A DNA stretch of 64,000 nt from Streptomyces sp. CB02923 (GTDB lineage: Bacteria > Actinomycetota > Actinomycetes > Streptomycetales > Streptomycetaceae), in the NCBI RefSeq assembly GCF_001905005.1, contig NZ_LWKZ01000029.1, positions 166,399-230,398 on the forward strand, given 5' to 3'. Position 1 is the stretch's first letter. Every line of letters starts with the position of its first letter. Made by a program: the position numbers and the translations under genes. The notes below the pieces were generated by a model, which saw only the letters and a list, made by a program, of their open reading frames with translations, was not told the origin of the DNA and searched no databases. Below, in pieces: positions 8,226 through 16,902 of the stretch.

Positions 8226-9317
8226 TCAGACTCCGGAGTAGGAGTGCAGACCGGAGAAGAAGTAGTTCACGACGTAGTAGTTGAAGATGTACGTCACGAA
8301 GGCGAACAGGCCCAGGTAGGCGGCCTTGCGGCCCTTCCAGCCCGCGGTGGCGCGGGCGTGCAGGTAGGCGGCGTAGGCGACCCAGGTGACGAAGGACCAG
8401 ATCTCCTTGGAGTCCCAGCCCCAGTAGCGGCCCCAGGCCTCGCCCGCCCAGACCGCGCCCGCGATGATCGTGAAGGTCCACAGCGGGAAGATCGTGGCGT
8501 TCACCCGGTAGGAGAACTTGTCCAGGCTGGCCGCGGCGGGCAGGCGCTCCATGACGGAGGTGGCGAAGGCGCCGGGCTGCTTTCCGGACGGGTCGGCCAG
8601 CTTGGTCTCGTAGCGGTCGCGGAAGAGGTAGAGCAGCGTCGAGACGGCGCCGAGGTAGAGGAAGGCGCCGGAGATGATCGCGCAGCTGACGTGGATCCAC
8701 AGCCAGTACGAGTGCAGGGCCGGGACCAGCTGGGAGCTGTCGGTGTAGAGCCAGGTGACGGCCACGCCCAGGTCCAGCAGGACGGTGGCGGTCAGCAGCA
8801 GGCCGATCCAGCGGACGTTCTTCTTCAGGGCCAGCAGCACGAGGTACGCGGCCACGGCGACCATGCCGAAGGTCGTCGAGAACTCGTACATGTTGCCCCA
8901 GGGGGCGCGCTGCACGGACAGGCCGCGGGTCAGGACGCCGCCGATGTGGATCAGGAAGGCGAGGGTGGTCAGCGAGATGGCGATCCGGCCGTAGAGGTCG
9001 CCCTTCTCGGTGCCGCCCGCGGCGCCCGGCCCGTCCGGGACGTCCCGGCTGCCGTTGGCCGCGCGCGTGACGACCTTGGGGCGCTCCAGTACGGCCGTAC
9101 CGCCGCCCTGCTCCGCCTTCCGGTCCGCCGCCTTGGCGGGGGCGGGCACCGTGGCGGTCAGGGCCGCGGCCGTACGGCCGACCTTGCTGCGGCTGCCGAA
9201 GGCCCACTCGGCGAGGTGCGCGAGGAAGGCGAGGGTGTAGACGGCCATGGCCGAGTAGATCAGCACGTTGCTGATACTGGCCAGGTTCTCGTTGGTGGCT
9301 GCGGCAGCGACGTTCAC
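8226..9317 (-). CDS. resC: Cytochrome c biogenesis protein ResC/CcsB
   Basis: 363-residue polytopic membrane protein of system II cytochrome c maturation. It carries the tryptophan-rich haem-handling WWD motif near the C-terminus (WGRYWGWDSKEIWSF) and WGNMYEFSTTFG in the middle. About eight hydrophobic helices are visible, with a cytoplasmic loop after the first. With ResB it exports haem and ligates it to CxxCH apocytochromes outside the membrane. The GTG start overlaps the resB stop by 4 nt (GTGA), so the two are translationally coupled. Confidence 0.94.
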   Translation of the reverse strand: MNVAAAATNENLASISNVLIYSAMAVYTLAFLAHLAEWAFGSRSKVGRTAAALTATVPAPAKAADRKAEQGGGTAVLERPKVVTRAANGSRDVPDGPGAAGGTEKGDLYGRIAISLTTLAFLIHIGGVLTRGLSVQRAPWGNMYEFSTTFGMVAVAAYLVLLALKKNVRWIGLLLTATVLLDLGVAVTWLYTDSSQLVPALHSYWLWIHVSCAIISGAFLYLGAVSTLLYLFRDRYETKLADPSGKQPGAFATSVMERLPAAASLDKFSYRVNATIFPLWTFTIIAGAVWAGEAWGRYWGWDSKEIWSFVTWVAYAAYLHARATAGWKGRKAAYLGLFAFVTYIFNYYVVNYFFSGLHSYSGV

Positions 9318-11050
9318 GCGCGCGCTCCTTCGGAGGGATCAGCAGGATCGGCGGAGTCGGAGGGCTTCGCCGCGTCTTCGTGCTCGGTGGGGTCGGGGGT
9401 GGGGGGCGGGGCGGCGGCCTGCGGCGCGTCGGGCCCCAGGGCCTCCGCGAGGCCCGCCAGTTCCTCCGGCAGCCGGGCGGACTCGCTGCGGCCCAGGCCC
9501 GCGAGCTCGACGACGGTCACCCCGTCGGCGCCCTCGACGGCCCGTACCCACACCCGGCGGCGCTGGATGAACAGCGAGCCGGCCAGGCCCAGCAGCACGG
9601 CGACGGCGCCGATCAGCGCGAGGCCGTTGCCGGGCTGGTGGGAGACCTGGAAGGTGGCCCACTGCTTGACGCCGACGAACCTGATGCTGCCGTCGCCGCC
9701 GGGCAGCTTCATCGTCTCGCCGGGCTGCATCATCTGGGCGACGGCGCGGCCGTCCTGCTTGTACTGCTTGAGGTTCTTCTTCTCCAGCTGGTACACGCTC
9801 TGCGGCAGCCCGGAGTCCACGCCGAGGTCGCCGTGGTAGGCGGTCAGCGTCAGCCGCGGGTTGTCCAGCGCGGGGAACGTGGAGAACATCGAGCCCGAGC
9901 CCTTGCCGCCGTACGTCGGCACGAAGAAGCCGGAGAAGCCGAGCTGGTTGCGCTTGCCGTCCGCGTTCTGCGCGTTCGGCACCTTGACCACACCGGTGGA
10001 GGTGTAGTTCTGCATGTCCTGCGGCAGGAACGGCACCGCGCCGCTGTAGACCGGCCGGCCGCGGCCGTCGGTGACCTCGACGACCGGCGCGTACCCGTGG
10101 GAGAGCAGGAAGACCTTGGAGTCCGCGATCTCCAGCGGGTGGTTGACCTCGATCTTGCCCTGGTGTTCCGTGCCGTCCGCGCCCTGGAAGTGCGAGATGT
10201 TGGCGCGGAACTCGCGCGGGGTGCCCTTCTGGGGCCCGGTGCGCTCGTAGGACGCGTCGAAACTCTTGAGCGAGAAGCCGAACGGCGCCAGGTCGTCCTT
10301 GTCGTAGAAGGCACCGGACTTGAAGTTGTCGTACTGGGTGAGGCTGTTGGCGAAGCCGTCGCCCTCGACGACCAGCTTGCCGCCCTCGGCCTTCCACAGG
10401 CTGCCGACGGCGACCGCCACCAGGATCACGATCAGCGAGATGTGGAAGACCAGGTTGCCGGCCTCGCGCAGGTAGCCCTTCTCGGCGGCGACCGCGTCAC
10501 CGACCGTGTGGGCGCGAAAGCGCCGCTTCTTCAGCAGGCGCTGCGCGGCGCCGAGCACCTCGTCGGGCGAGCGCTCCGTACGCCACGTCGTGTACGCGGG
10601 CAGCCGGGTCAGCCGCCGCGGGGCGCCCGGCGGGCGGCTGCGCAGCTGGCCGACGAACTGCCACGTGCGCGGCACGATGCAGCCGATCAGGGAGATGAAC
10701 AGCAGCAGGTAGATCGCGGAGAACCACACCGAGCTGTAGACGTGGAACAGGCCCAGCTTGTCGTAGACCGGCGCCAGCGTCGTGTGGTCGGCCCGGAACT
10801 GCTCGACCTTGGTCGGGTCGATGCTGGTCTGCGGGACCAGCGAGCCGGGGATGGCCCCCAGCGACAGCAGGAACAGCAGGATCAGCGCGACCCGCATCGA
10901 GGTCAGCTGCCGCCAGAACCACCGGGCCCAGCCGATCGGCCCGAGGGACGGGAGGGAGACCTCCTCCACGGGCGCGGTGGACAGCTGCGAGCCCGCGGCG
11001 CCGACATCGGCGTCGTCGGCGTCGCGGGAGGCGTCGGTCTTGGTGGACAT
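9314..11050 (-). CDS. resB: Cytochrome c biogenesis protein ResB
   Basis: 578 residues. It has three N-terminal membrane segments (TSMRVALILLFLLSLGAIPG, a second near residue 115, a third after the cytoplasmic loop), a large extracytoplasmic domain, and a last segment (LALIGAVAVLLGLAGSLF) before an Ala/Pro-rich tail. Length and topology match actinobacterial ResB. ATG at 11050 (MSTKTD) has AGGGAT about 8 nt upstream; a TTG one codon earlier is less likely. It starts 3 nt after the ccdA stop and overlaps resC by 4 nt. Confidence 0.94.
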   Translation of the reverse strand: MSTKTDASRDADDADVGAAGSQLSTAPVEEVSLPSLGPIGWARWFWRQLTSMRVALILLFLLSLGAIPGSLVPQTSIDPTKVEQFRADHTTLAPVYDKLGLFHVYSSVWFSAIYLLLFISLIGCIVPRTWQFVGQLRSRPPGAPRRLTRLPAYTTWRTERSPDEVLGAAQRLLKKRRFRAHTVGDAVAAEKGYLREAGNLVFHISLIVILVAVAVGSLWKAEGGKLVVEGDGFANSLTQYDNFKSGAFYDKDDLAPFGFSLKSFDASYERTGPQKGTPREFRANISHFQGADGTEHQGKIEVNHPLEIADSKVFLLSHGYAPVVEVTDGRGRPVYSGAVPFLPQDMQNYTSTGVVKVPNAQNADGKRNQLGFSGFFVPTYGGKGSGSMFSTFPALDNPRLTLTAYHGDLGVDSGLPQSVYQLEKKNLKQYKQDGRAVAQMMQPGETMKLPGGDGSIRFVGVKQWATFQVSHQPGNGLALIGAVAVLLGLAGSLFIQRRRVWVRAVEGADGVTVVELAGLGRSESARLPEELAGLAEALGPDAPQAAAPPPTPDPTEHEDAAKPSDSADPADPSEGARA

Positions 11051-11053
11051 CAA

Positions 11054-11818
11054 TCAGATCCCTGGGGTGAAGCTGCTGGACCAGCGCTGCAGGCCGGACA
11101 TCAGGTCGGCCCACGCTCCGGTGAGGAGCAGGACGCCGAGCACGACCATCATGCCGCCGCCGAGCCGCATCACCCACACGTAGTGGCGCTTGACCCAGCC
11201 GAAGGCGCCCAGCACCTTGCGGAAGGCCAGCGCGACGGCGATGAAGGGCAGGCCCAGTCCCAGACAGTAGGCCACGGTGAGCAGGGCGCCGCGTCCGGCA
11301 CTGGCCTGGTCGATGGCGAGCGAGCTGACCGCGGTGAGCGTCGGGCCCAGGCACGGCGTCCAGCCGACGCCGAAGAGCACGCCGAGCACCGGGGCGCCGG
11401 CCAGGCCCATGGCGGGCTTCTTGTGGAAGCGCAGCTCGCGCTGGCCGAAGTTCTTCAGGATGCCGGCGAAGGCCAGGCCGAGCAGGATCAGCAGGACGCC
11501 GAGGACCTTGTTGATCAGGTCCTGCTGTTCCTGGAGCTTGCTGCCGAAGTAGCCGAAGAGCGCGCCGGTGGAGACGAAGACGGCGGTGAAGCCGAGGACG
11601 AAGAGGGAGGCGCCCGCGAGCATCCGGCCGCGCTTGGCGTCGGCGAGGTCCGTACCGGTCACGCCGGTGACGTAGGACATGTAGCCGGGTACCAGCGGCA
11701 GCACGCAGGGCGAGAAGAAGGAGACCAGGCCGCCGAGGAGGGCGACGGGCACGGCGAGCAGCAGCGCGCCCGAGGTGATGGTGGAGGCGGGTCCGGTGGC
11801 GGCGGCGAGCGTGATCAC
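11054..11818 (-). CDS. ccdA: Thiol-disulfide transporter CcdA
   Basis: 254-residue membrane protein with about six helices. It carries electrons across the membrane to keep ResA and apocytochrome thiols reduced. The redox cysteines lie in FFSPCVLPLVPGY and WTPCLGPTL, the DsbD-beta/CcdA signatures. GTG start 4 nt after the resA stop. It is the second gene of the resA-ccdA-resB-resC operon. Confidence 0.94.
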   Translation of the reverse strand: MITLAAATGPASTITSGALLLAVPVALLGGLVSFFSPCVLPLVPGYMSYVTGVTGTDLADAKRGRMLAGASLFVLGFTAVFVSTGALFGYFGSKLQEQQDLINKVLGVLLILLGLAFAGILKNFGQRELRFHKKPAMGLAGAPVLGVLFGVGWTPCLGPTLTAVSSLAIDQASAGRGALLTVAYCLGLGLPFIAVALAFRKVLGAFGWVKRHYVWVMRLGGGMMVVLGVLLLTGAWADLMSGLQRWSSSFTPGI

Positions 11819-11822
11819 GTGA

Positions 11823-12437
11823 TCACTTCTCGTCGATCAGCGGCTGCACCATCTTGCGCAGCTCGTCCTCGCCGAGCGGGCCGATGGACCGCGCCGCGAT
11901 CTTGCCGTCCCGGTCGACGGCGATGGTGGAGGGGATGGCCTGCGGGTTGAGGCTGCCCTTGGGGAAGCGCAGCATCAGCTTGCCGGTCGGGTCGAACAGG
12001 CTCGGATACGGCGCCTTGTGCTGCTCCTCGAAGCTGACGGCCTGCGACTCCCGCGAGTCGCGGGTGTTGATGCCGATGAACTGGACGCCCTTGGCCTTGG
12101 TCTCGTTCGCGACCTTGGCGAAGTTGGGGGCCTCGGCGATGCAGGGGGCGCACCACGATCCCCAGACGTTGAGGACCACGACCTTGCCCTTGTAGTCCGC
12201 GACGTTCAGCTGCTCACCGCGGGTGGTCTTGCCGGAGAGTTCGGGGGCGGGCCTGCGGTCCTTCTTGGCGACCCGCTCGACTCCGTCCTTGCCCTCGACG
12301 AACTGGGTCTGTTCGGAACCGCCGGAGGTGCCCTCGCCGCAGGCGCTCAGCGTCAGCGCGGCGAGCGCGGCTCCCGCGGCGAACAGCGCGGTGCGGCGAT
12401 GACTGGCGAGTCGTCGGGGGACGCGGCAGGCACTCAT
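11823..12437 (-). CDS. resA: TlpA/ResA-type lipoprotein thioredoxin
   Basis: 204-residue extracytoplasmic thioredoxin. An N-terminal signal with lipobox LTLSAC (about residues 24-33) tethers it to the membrane. The redox motif WGSWCAPC lies in a thioredoxin fold and TIAVDRDGKIAARSIG near the C-terminus is typical of ResA. It reduces apocytochrome c haem-binding cysteines using electrons from CcdA. ATG at 12437 is chosen over 12464 because it gives a normal signal length; neither has a good ribosome site. First gene of the res operon. Confidence 0.92.
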   Translation of the reverse strand: MSACRVPRRLASHRRTALFAAGAALAALTLSACGEGTSGGSEQTQFVEGKDGVERVAKKDRRPAPELSGKTTRGEQLNVADYKGKVVVLNVWGSWCAPCIAEAPNFAKVANETKAKGVQFIGINTRDSRESQAVSFEEQHKAPYPSLFDPTGKLMLRFPKGSLNPQAIPSTIAVDRDGKIAARSIGPLGEDELRKMVQPLIDEK

Positions 12438-12528
12438 GTGAAAAGTTTCGCATGGGGCTGTCACGGATCTTCCGCACCCCCCTCGCCGGTGTCGTACCGG
12501 TCATCCCGGGGCAGGTCAGGCGGCCTGC

Positions 12529-12553
12529 GGGCCGGGGCGCGCGGCCCCGGCCC
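12529..12553 (-). terminator. GC-rich hairpin after the deacetylase-like gene
   Basis: Perfect 10-bp stem GGGCCGGGGC/GCCCCGGCCC with a 5-nt loop, placed just past the minus-strand stop at 12561 and before resA. It would separate the two transcripts. Confidence 0.6.
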
Positions 12554-12560
12554 CCGCGTC

Positions 12561-13778
12561 TCAGGCGCCCGCGAGGAACGTCTTCCAGCCGCCGGTGGGC
12601 TTCCGGCCGACCGGCAGGCCCTGGAGCTTGGCCACGACCTTCGGGTCCTGCGCGTCGAGCCAGTCGGTGAACTGCCGGAACGAGACCAGGCGCACGTCCT
12701 TGCGCTTCTCGTCGGCGATGTGCTTGAGCGCTTCCTCGACGGCGTCCATGTAGAGGCCGCCGTTCCACTGCTCGAAGTGGTTGCCGACGAACAGGGGGGC
12801 GCGGTTGGTCTCGTAGGCGCGCTCGAAGCCCTTGATGTAGGCGCCGGTGGCTTCCTTGCGCCAGTGCGGGTAGTTGGCGGGCGGGCCCTTGGTGGAGTTC
12901 TTCGACTGGTTGGCGAGGATGTTGTAGTCCATGGAGAGGACCTCGAACCGGTGTCCGGGGAAAGGTATCTGCTGGAGCGGGAAGTCCCACAGACCCATCT
13001 TCTTCTTGGGCCACATCTGCAGGCCGCCCGGCGAGCTGGCGTCGTAGCGCCAGCCCAGCTTCCTGGCGGTCGGCAGCAGGTTGTCCTGGCCGAGCAGGCA
13101 CGGCGTACGGCCGCCGATCAGTTCCTTCTTGTAGTCGAAGGGCAGCGGCTCCAGGTCGGTGAAACCGGTATGCGTACGCCACTTCGTGACGAAATCCATG
13201 GCCTGGTCGATTTCGGACTGCCACTGGGCCGGGGTCCAGTGCTTGACCGAGGTACGGGACTCGCCGCAGAAGTGCCCGTTGAAGTGGGTGCCGATCTCGT
13301 GGCCCTCCAGCCACGCCTCCCGCACGTTCTTCAGGGTCGCCTTGATGTGCTCGTCGGTGAGGTAGCCGATGTCCGAGGCGCCGACCTTGTTGTTCGGCGG
13401 GCGGTAGAGGTGCTTCTTCGACTCCGGGAGGCAGTAGAGCCCGGAGAGGAAGAAGGTCATGGCCGCGTTGTGGTCCTTGGCCAGCTTGCGGAAGCGCGGG
13501 AAGAGGCCGTTGCCGACCTCGCCCGCGCCGTCCCACGAGAAGATCACGAACTGCGGCGGGGTCTCACCGGGCTCCAGCCGGCGCGGCTTCTCCGGCTGGT
13601 GGGGCTGCGGTCCCGCGTCGGCCGTCGAGCCGTCGCCGATCGGCTTGGCCTTGGCCTGCACGTCGTTCTTGCCCTGGTCGGTGCCGGACCCGGAGCCGGA
13701 GGAGCAGCTCGCGACGCCGAGCGCCGCGGCCGCCCCCGCTCCCATGCCCAGCACGTTCCGCCGACTGATCGCGCGCAT
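12561..13778 (-). CDS. Tat-exported lipoprotein, divergent polysaccharide deacetylase-like
   Basis: 405 residues. The N-terminus is a twin-arginine lipoprotein signal: SRRNVLGMGAGAAAALG followed by VASC. A Gly/Ser/Pro linker leads to a NodB-like region. IFSWDGAGE corresponds to the usual TFDDGP but keeps only one Asp, while EIGTHFNGH keeps the H-x3-H metal pair. NHFEQWNGG and the C-terminal SFRQFTDWLD are consistent with the fold. The lost second Asp makes activity uncertain. ATG at 13778 follows GGGGAC. A 33-bp quasi-palindrome lies just upstream. Confidence 0.8.
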   Translation of the reverse strand: MRAISRRNVLGMGAGAAAALGVASCSSGSGSGTDQGKNDVQAKAKPIGDGSTADAGPQPHQPEKPRRLEPGETPPQFVIFSWDGAGEVGNGLFPRFRKLAKDHNAAMTFFLSGLYCLPESKKHLYRPPNNKVGASDIGYLTDEHIKATLKNVREAWLEGHEIGTHFNGHFCGESRTSVKHWTPAQWQSEIDQAMDFVTKWRTHTGFTDLEPLPFDYKKELIGGRTPCLLGQDNLLPTARKLGWRYDASSPGGLQMWPKKKMGLWDFPLQQIPFPGHRFEVLSMDYNILANQSKNSTKGPPANYPHWRKEATGAYIKGFERAYETNRAPLFVGNHFEQWNGGLYMDAVEEALKHIADEKRKDVRLVSFRQFTDWLDAQDPKVVAKLQGLPVGRKPTGGWKTFLAGA

Positions 13779-13803
13779 ACCGTCGTCCCCATCCGTACTC
13801 GTC

Positions 13804-13836
13804 ACACTCAATATCCGTATAAACGGAACATTGAGT
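13804..13836. promoter_or_regulatory. 33-bp AT-rich quasi-palindrome before the Tat lipoprotein gene
   Basis: Outer arms CACTCAAT (13804-13811) and ATTGAGTG (13829-13836) are perfect; inner arms TCCGT (13813-13817) and ACGGA (13822-13826) are perfect. The site is 26 nt upstream of the ATG at 13778, in an AT-rich patch unlike the genome average. It could be an operator or a transcript hairpin. Confidence 0.55.
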
Positions 13837-13965
13837 GAGAGGGTTTGTCGAACACGGAGGTTCCGGGCTATTGCCGCGAACTTATTATTTTGCTCGTTAG
13901 TGACCTCACGTCACACCGGCCTCTCGCGTCTCTCGCACCACAAGACGCGAAAAGCCGGCCGGACG

Positions 13966-14646
13966 TCACGCCCCGAACGCCTTGGATTTTCCCTTCACGG
14001 GCCGGGCGCCCGCCCGCAGGTGCACCGGCACCAGATCACGCGCCGGCTCGCTGTAACCCACTGAAATGATCTTGTCGCCGCGGAAAGTGAAAGAGGTCAG
14101 CGAGGCGAGCGTGCACTGCCGCTTGCGCGGGTCGTGCCACAGCCGCCGCCGCTCGGCGAAGCTGCGCACGATCCAGATCGGCAGCTGATGGCTGACCGCC
14201 ACCGCCTCGTGCCCGCGGGCCGCGTCCCGGGCCGTGCCGAGCGCCGCCATCATCCGGACGACCTGCTCCAGGTACGGCTCACCCCACGACGGGCGGAACG
14301 GGTTGGTCAGGTACTTCCAGTTGCGGGGGTGCTTCAGCGCGCCGTCACCGACACCGAAGGACTTGCCCTCGAAGACGTTGCCCGCCTCTATCAGCCGCTC
14401 GTCGGTCGACAGACCGAGGCCGTGCGCCTTGGCGATCGGCGTCGCGGTCTCCTGCGCCCGCTCCAGCGGGGACGCCACGACATGCGTGACGTCCCGGTCC
14501 GCCAGGTGCTCGGCGACCCGGTCGGCCATGCTCCGGCCCAGCTCGGAGAGGTGGTAGCCGGGCCGCCGCCCGTACAGGACCCCCTCGGGGTTGTGCACCT
14601 CGCCGTGCCGCATCAGGTGTACGACAGTGATGTCTTCGCTGCTCAT
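13966..14646 (-). CDS. Histidine phosphatase family protein
   Basis: 226-residue phosphoglycerate mutase-like phosphatase. HLMRHGEVHNPEGVLYGR carries the RHG phospho-acceptor His, VASPLERAQETA the second Arg, and VAVSHQLPIWIVRS the second catalytic His. All key residues are present. ATG at 14646 has GGAAG about 9 nt upstream; ATG at 14655 is the alternative. It is 35 nt downstream of hemL on the same strand and is probably co-transcribed. The substrate is unknown. Confidence 0.9.
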   Translation of the reverse strand: MSSEDITVVHLMRHGEVHNPEGVLYGRRPGYHLSELGRSMADRVAEHLADRDVTHVVASPLERAQETATPIAKAHGLGLSTDERLIEAGNVFEGKSFGVGDGALKHPRNWKYLTNPFRPSWGEPYLEQVVRMMAALGTARDAARGHEAVAVSHQLPIWIVRSFAERRRLWHDPRKRQCTLASLTSFTFRGDKIISVGYSEPARDLVPVHLRAGARPVKGKSKAFGA

Positions 14647-14681
14647 GTCACCCATCTTCCGGTCCGATCCGCCCGTCCGGC

Positions 14682-15989
14682 TCACGCGGCAGCCTCCGCG
14701 GCGGCCCGCGCGGCCGACGGCAGGGCCGCGGCGATCCGCTCGACCGCCCGCTCGTCGTGCGCGGTCGAGACGAACCACGACTCGAAGGCGGACGGCGGCA
14801 GGTACACGCCCTGGGACAGCATCGAGTGGAAGAACGCGGTGAAGCGGAACGTCTCCTGCGCCTTCGCCGAGGCGTAGTCGGTCACGTCCTGGTCGGTGAA
14901 GGCGAACGAGAACATGTTGCCCGCGACCTGGAGGCGGTGCGCGACGCCCGCCTTCGTGAGGGCGTCGGTGACCAGCGAGCGCACCTCCGCCGAGACCGCG
15001 TCGACCTTCTCGTACGCCGCCTCGTCCAGCAGCTTGAGCTGCGCGACACCGGCGGCCGTGGCGACCGGGTTACCGGACAGGGTGCCCGCCTGGTAGACCG
15101 GACCGACCGGCGCGAGGTGGGCCATCACGTCGGCGCGCCCGCCGAAGGCCGCGGCCGGGAAGCCGCCGCCCATGACCTTGCCGAAGGTCATCAGGTCGGG
15201 CCGGACGCCGTCGATGCCGTACCAGCCGGTGCGGCTGACCCGGAAGCCGGTCATGACCTCGTCGGAGATGTAGAGCGCGCCGTTCTCGGCGCAGACGTCC
15301 TTCAGGCCCTGGTTGAAGCCGGGCAGCGGCGGGACGACGCCCATGTTGCCCGCCGACGCCTCGGTGATCACGCAGGCGATCTCGCCGGGGTGCGCGGCGA
15401 AGGCGGCCCGTACGGCCTCGATGTCGTTGTACGGCAGCACGATGGTGTCGCCGGCCTGGGCGCCCGTGACGCCGGGCGTGTCCGGCAGCCCGAAGGTCGC
15501 GACGCCGGAGCCGGCCGCGGCCAGCAGCGCGTCCACGTGCCCGTGGTAGCAGCCGGCGAACTTCACGACCTTGGTCCGGCCGGTGAAACCGCGCGCCAGC
15601 CGGATGGCGGACATGGTCGCCTCCGTGCCGGAGGAGACCAGGCGCACCTGCTCGACGGGGTCGATCCGGTCCACGATCTGCTCGGCCAGCTCCACCTCGC
15701 CCTCGCCGGGCGTGCCGAAGGAGGTGCCGCGGGCGACGGCCTCCTGGACGGCGGCGATCACCTCGGGGTGGGAGTGACCGAGGATCATCGGACCCCACGA
15801 GCACACGAGGTCGACGTACTCGCGTCCGTCGGCGTCGGTGAGGTACGGACCGGTACCGGACACCATGAACCGGGGCGAACCACCCACGGCGCCGAACGCG
15901 CGCACGGGAGAGTTCACCCCGCCCGGCGTCACAACGGCCGCACGGTCGAAGAGCGTCTGCGAAACTGGGGCTTCATAGGGAAAAGGCAC
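14682..15989 (-). CDS. hemL: Glutamate-1-semialdehyde 2,1-aminomutase HemL
   Basis: 435-residue PLP enzyme that converts glutamate-1-semialdehyde to 5-aminolevulinate, the step after HemA. Typical stretches are TPGGVNSPVRAFGAVGG near the start, SSGTEATMSAIRLARG, FAGCYHGHVDALL, YISDEVMTGFR, and the PLP-lysine motif MTFGKVMGGGFP. The frame is open for 130 bases upstream. GTG at 15989 is chosen because it gives the conserved N-terminus (FPYEAPVSQTLFDRA) and has AGGAT before it. Here hemL is 32 kb from hemACDB. Confidence 0.94.
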   Translation of the reverse strand: MPFPYEAPVSQTLFDRAAVVTPGGVNSPVRAFGAVGGSPRFMVSGTGPYLTDADGREYVDLVCSWGPMILGHSHPEVIAAVQEAVARGTSFGTPGEGEVELAEQIVDRIDPVEQVRLVSSGTEATMSAIRLARGFTGRTKVVKFAGCYHGHVDALLAAAGSGVATFGLPDTPGVTGAQAGDTIVLPYNDIEAVRAAFAAHPGEIACVITEASAGNMGVVPPLPGFNQGLKDVCAENGALYISDEVMTGFRVSRTGWYGIDGVRPDLMTFGKVMGGGFPAAAFGGRADVMAHLAPVGPVYQAGTLSGNPVATAAGVAQLKLLDEAAYEKVDAVSAEVRSLVTDALTKAGVAHRLQVAGNMFSFAFTDQDVTDYASAKAQETFRFTAFFHSMLSQGVYLPPSAFESWFVSTAHDERAVERIAAALPSAARAAAEAAA

Positions 15990-16144
15990 TGTGATCCTGA
16001 CCTGCGCATATGTAGGAAGGGGCGGCGGCCGGCGGCGACACCCGGGCGGAGCGCGGAGCAGAAATCCCCTCGCTACCGACCAGGTGTCAGACCCCGCGGG
16101 TCTGCAAAACTGGGGCAACGTACGAGTAAGTCACGCAAGCAATG

Positions 16145-16213
16145 GTCTCAGAGGCGCACGGGGGCGCGCGGCCGGGAGTTTCGCGCGCCGGTGACGGGGG
16201 AGGTCTCTGAGAC
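16145..16213 (+). promoter_or_regulatory. Nested inverted repeats in the hemL/145-aa gene intergenic region
   Basis: Outer 9-bp arms GTCTCAGAG (16145-16153) and CTCTGAGAC (16205-16213) enclose an inner hairpin GGCGCGCG/CGCGCGCC (16163-16170 and 16182-16189). All arms are perfect. A further palindrome CAGACCC-CGC-GGGTCTG lies at 16088-16104. The block is 160 nt before the ATG at 16374, so it could be a structured leader of that gene. The remaining part of the 384-bp gap holds the hemL promoter region; no gene is visible. Confidence 0.45.
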
Positions 16214-16373
16214 GATGATCGGGTTGCGCGGCTGGGGCTGCGAGTGGTCGGGTGGAGATATGCATCGCGGTGGTGGACTGGGCGAGGGCACCGATGACCG
16301 GGGACCCGAGCGCGACCAGCGGGGCCGCCACCGGCGCGAGGAGACCAAGGGCGGGGGAAACAGAGGCGGCCGC

Positions 16374-16811
16374 ATGGGGGTGACGTACAAGTACTTCGGC
16401 GCGCCGAACGGAGCCACGGCGGCGCGCGTGCCGATCTCGATGCGGCCCGAAGAGCTCGGCGGCGACGAGCTCGGCATGGGCGGCATGTTCACGAAGATCA
16501 AACCGGAGACGATGGCCGCGATGGTCCTCACCGGTATAGAAGGCATACCGCTGCACAAGGTCCCCCCGCTCGAACTGGTCGTCCTCCACCCCGACTACGC
16601 CGTCGTCAAGCTGCCCATGACGGTCGTCGACCCGCTGCGCGGCGTCGGCGAGGAGTCGGTGGGCGCCGCGGCCTTCATCTGGTCCACGGTCCCCGACCGC
16701 GGCGGCCCCCGCGACGCCTTCACCGTCTACCAACTGCTCCACGAGTGGCAGGACTTCTCCCACCGGCTGCACGAGGCCGGGCACCAGGCGTACTGCCTGG
16801 TGTGGCCGTGA
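16374..16811 (+). CDS. Conserved 145-aa actinobacterial protein
   Basis: 145 residues, soluble, with no signal or membrane segment. It starts MGVTYKYFGAPNGATAARVP and contains MRPEELGGDELGMGGMFTKI and VYQLLHEWQDFSHRLHEAGH. I recall near-identical proteins in many Streptomyces next to hemL, all of unknown function. ATG at 16374 has AGAGG 7 nt upstream; the frame is open further upstream but that part is Gly/Arg-rich and does not look coding. It is divergent from hemL and followed by a terminator hairpin. Confidence 0.85.
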   Translation: MGVTYKYFGAPNGATAARVPISMRPEELGGDELGMGGMFTKIKPETMAAMVLTGIEGIPLHKVPPLELVVLHPDYAVVKLPMTVVDPLRGVGEESVGAAAFIWSTVPDRGGPRDAFTVYQLLHEWQDFSHRLHEAGHQAYCLVWP

Positions 16812-16829
16812 CCTGCGACTGAGCCGCAC

Positions 16830-16857
16830 GCCCGCCGGAGCCAGGCGCCCGGCGGGC
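16830..16857 (+). terminator. Hairpin terminator after the 145-aa gene
   Basis: Perfect 9-bp stem GCCCGCCGG/CCGGCGGGC with a 10-nt loop, 19 nt past the stop at 16811. Confidence 0.6.
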
Positions 16858-16902
16858 CCACGGCCCCGGCGCCTCGCGGGGGCTCTTGTAGCGTGTGATC
16901 CC

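Noticed and set aside
7636..9207. A 523-codon frame joining the SRPBCC gene to sequence inside resC
   Set aside because: The upstream part is Arg/Gly/Pro-rich shadow of resC; the SRPBCC domain starts properly at 8169.
14757..16811. A long plus-strand frame ending in the 145-aa gene
   Set aside because: The upstream part is a shadow of hemL; only the part from 16374 has conserved sequence and a ribosome site.
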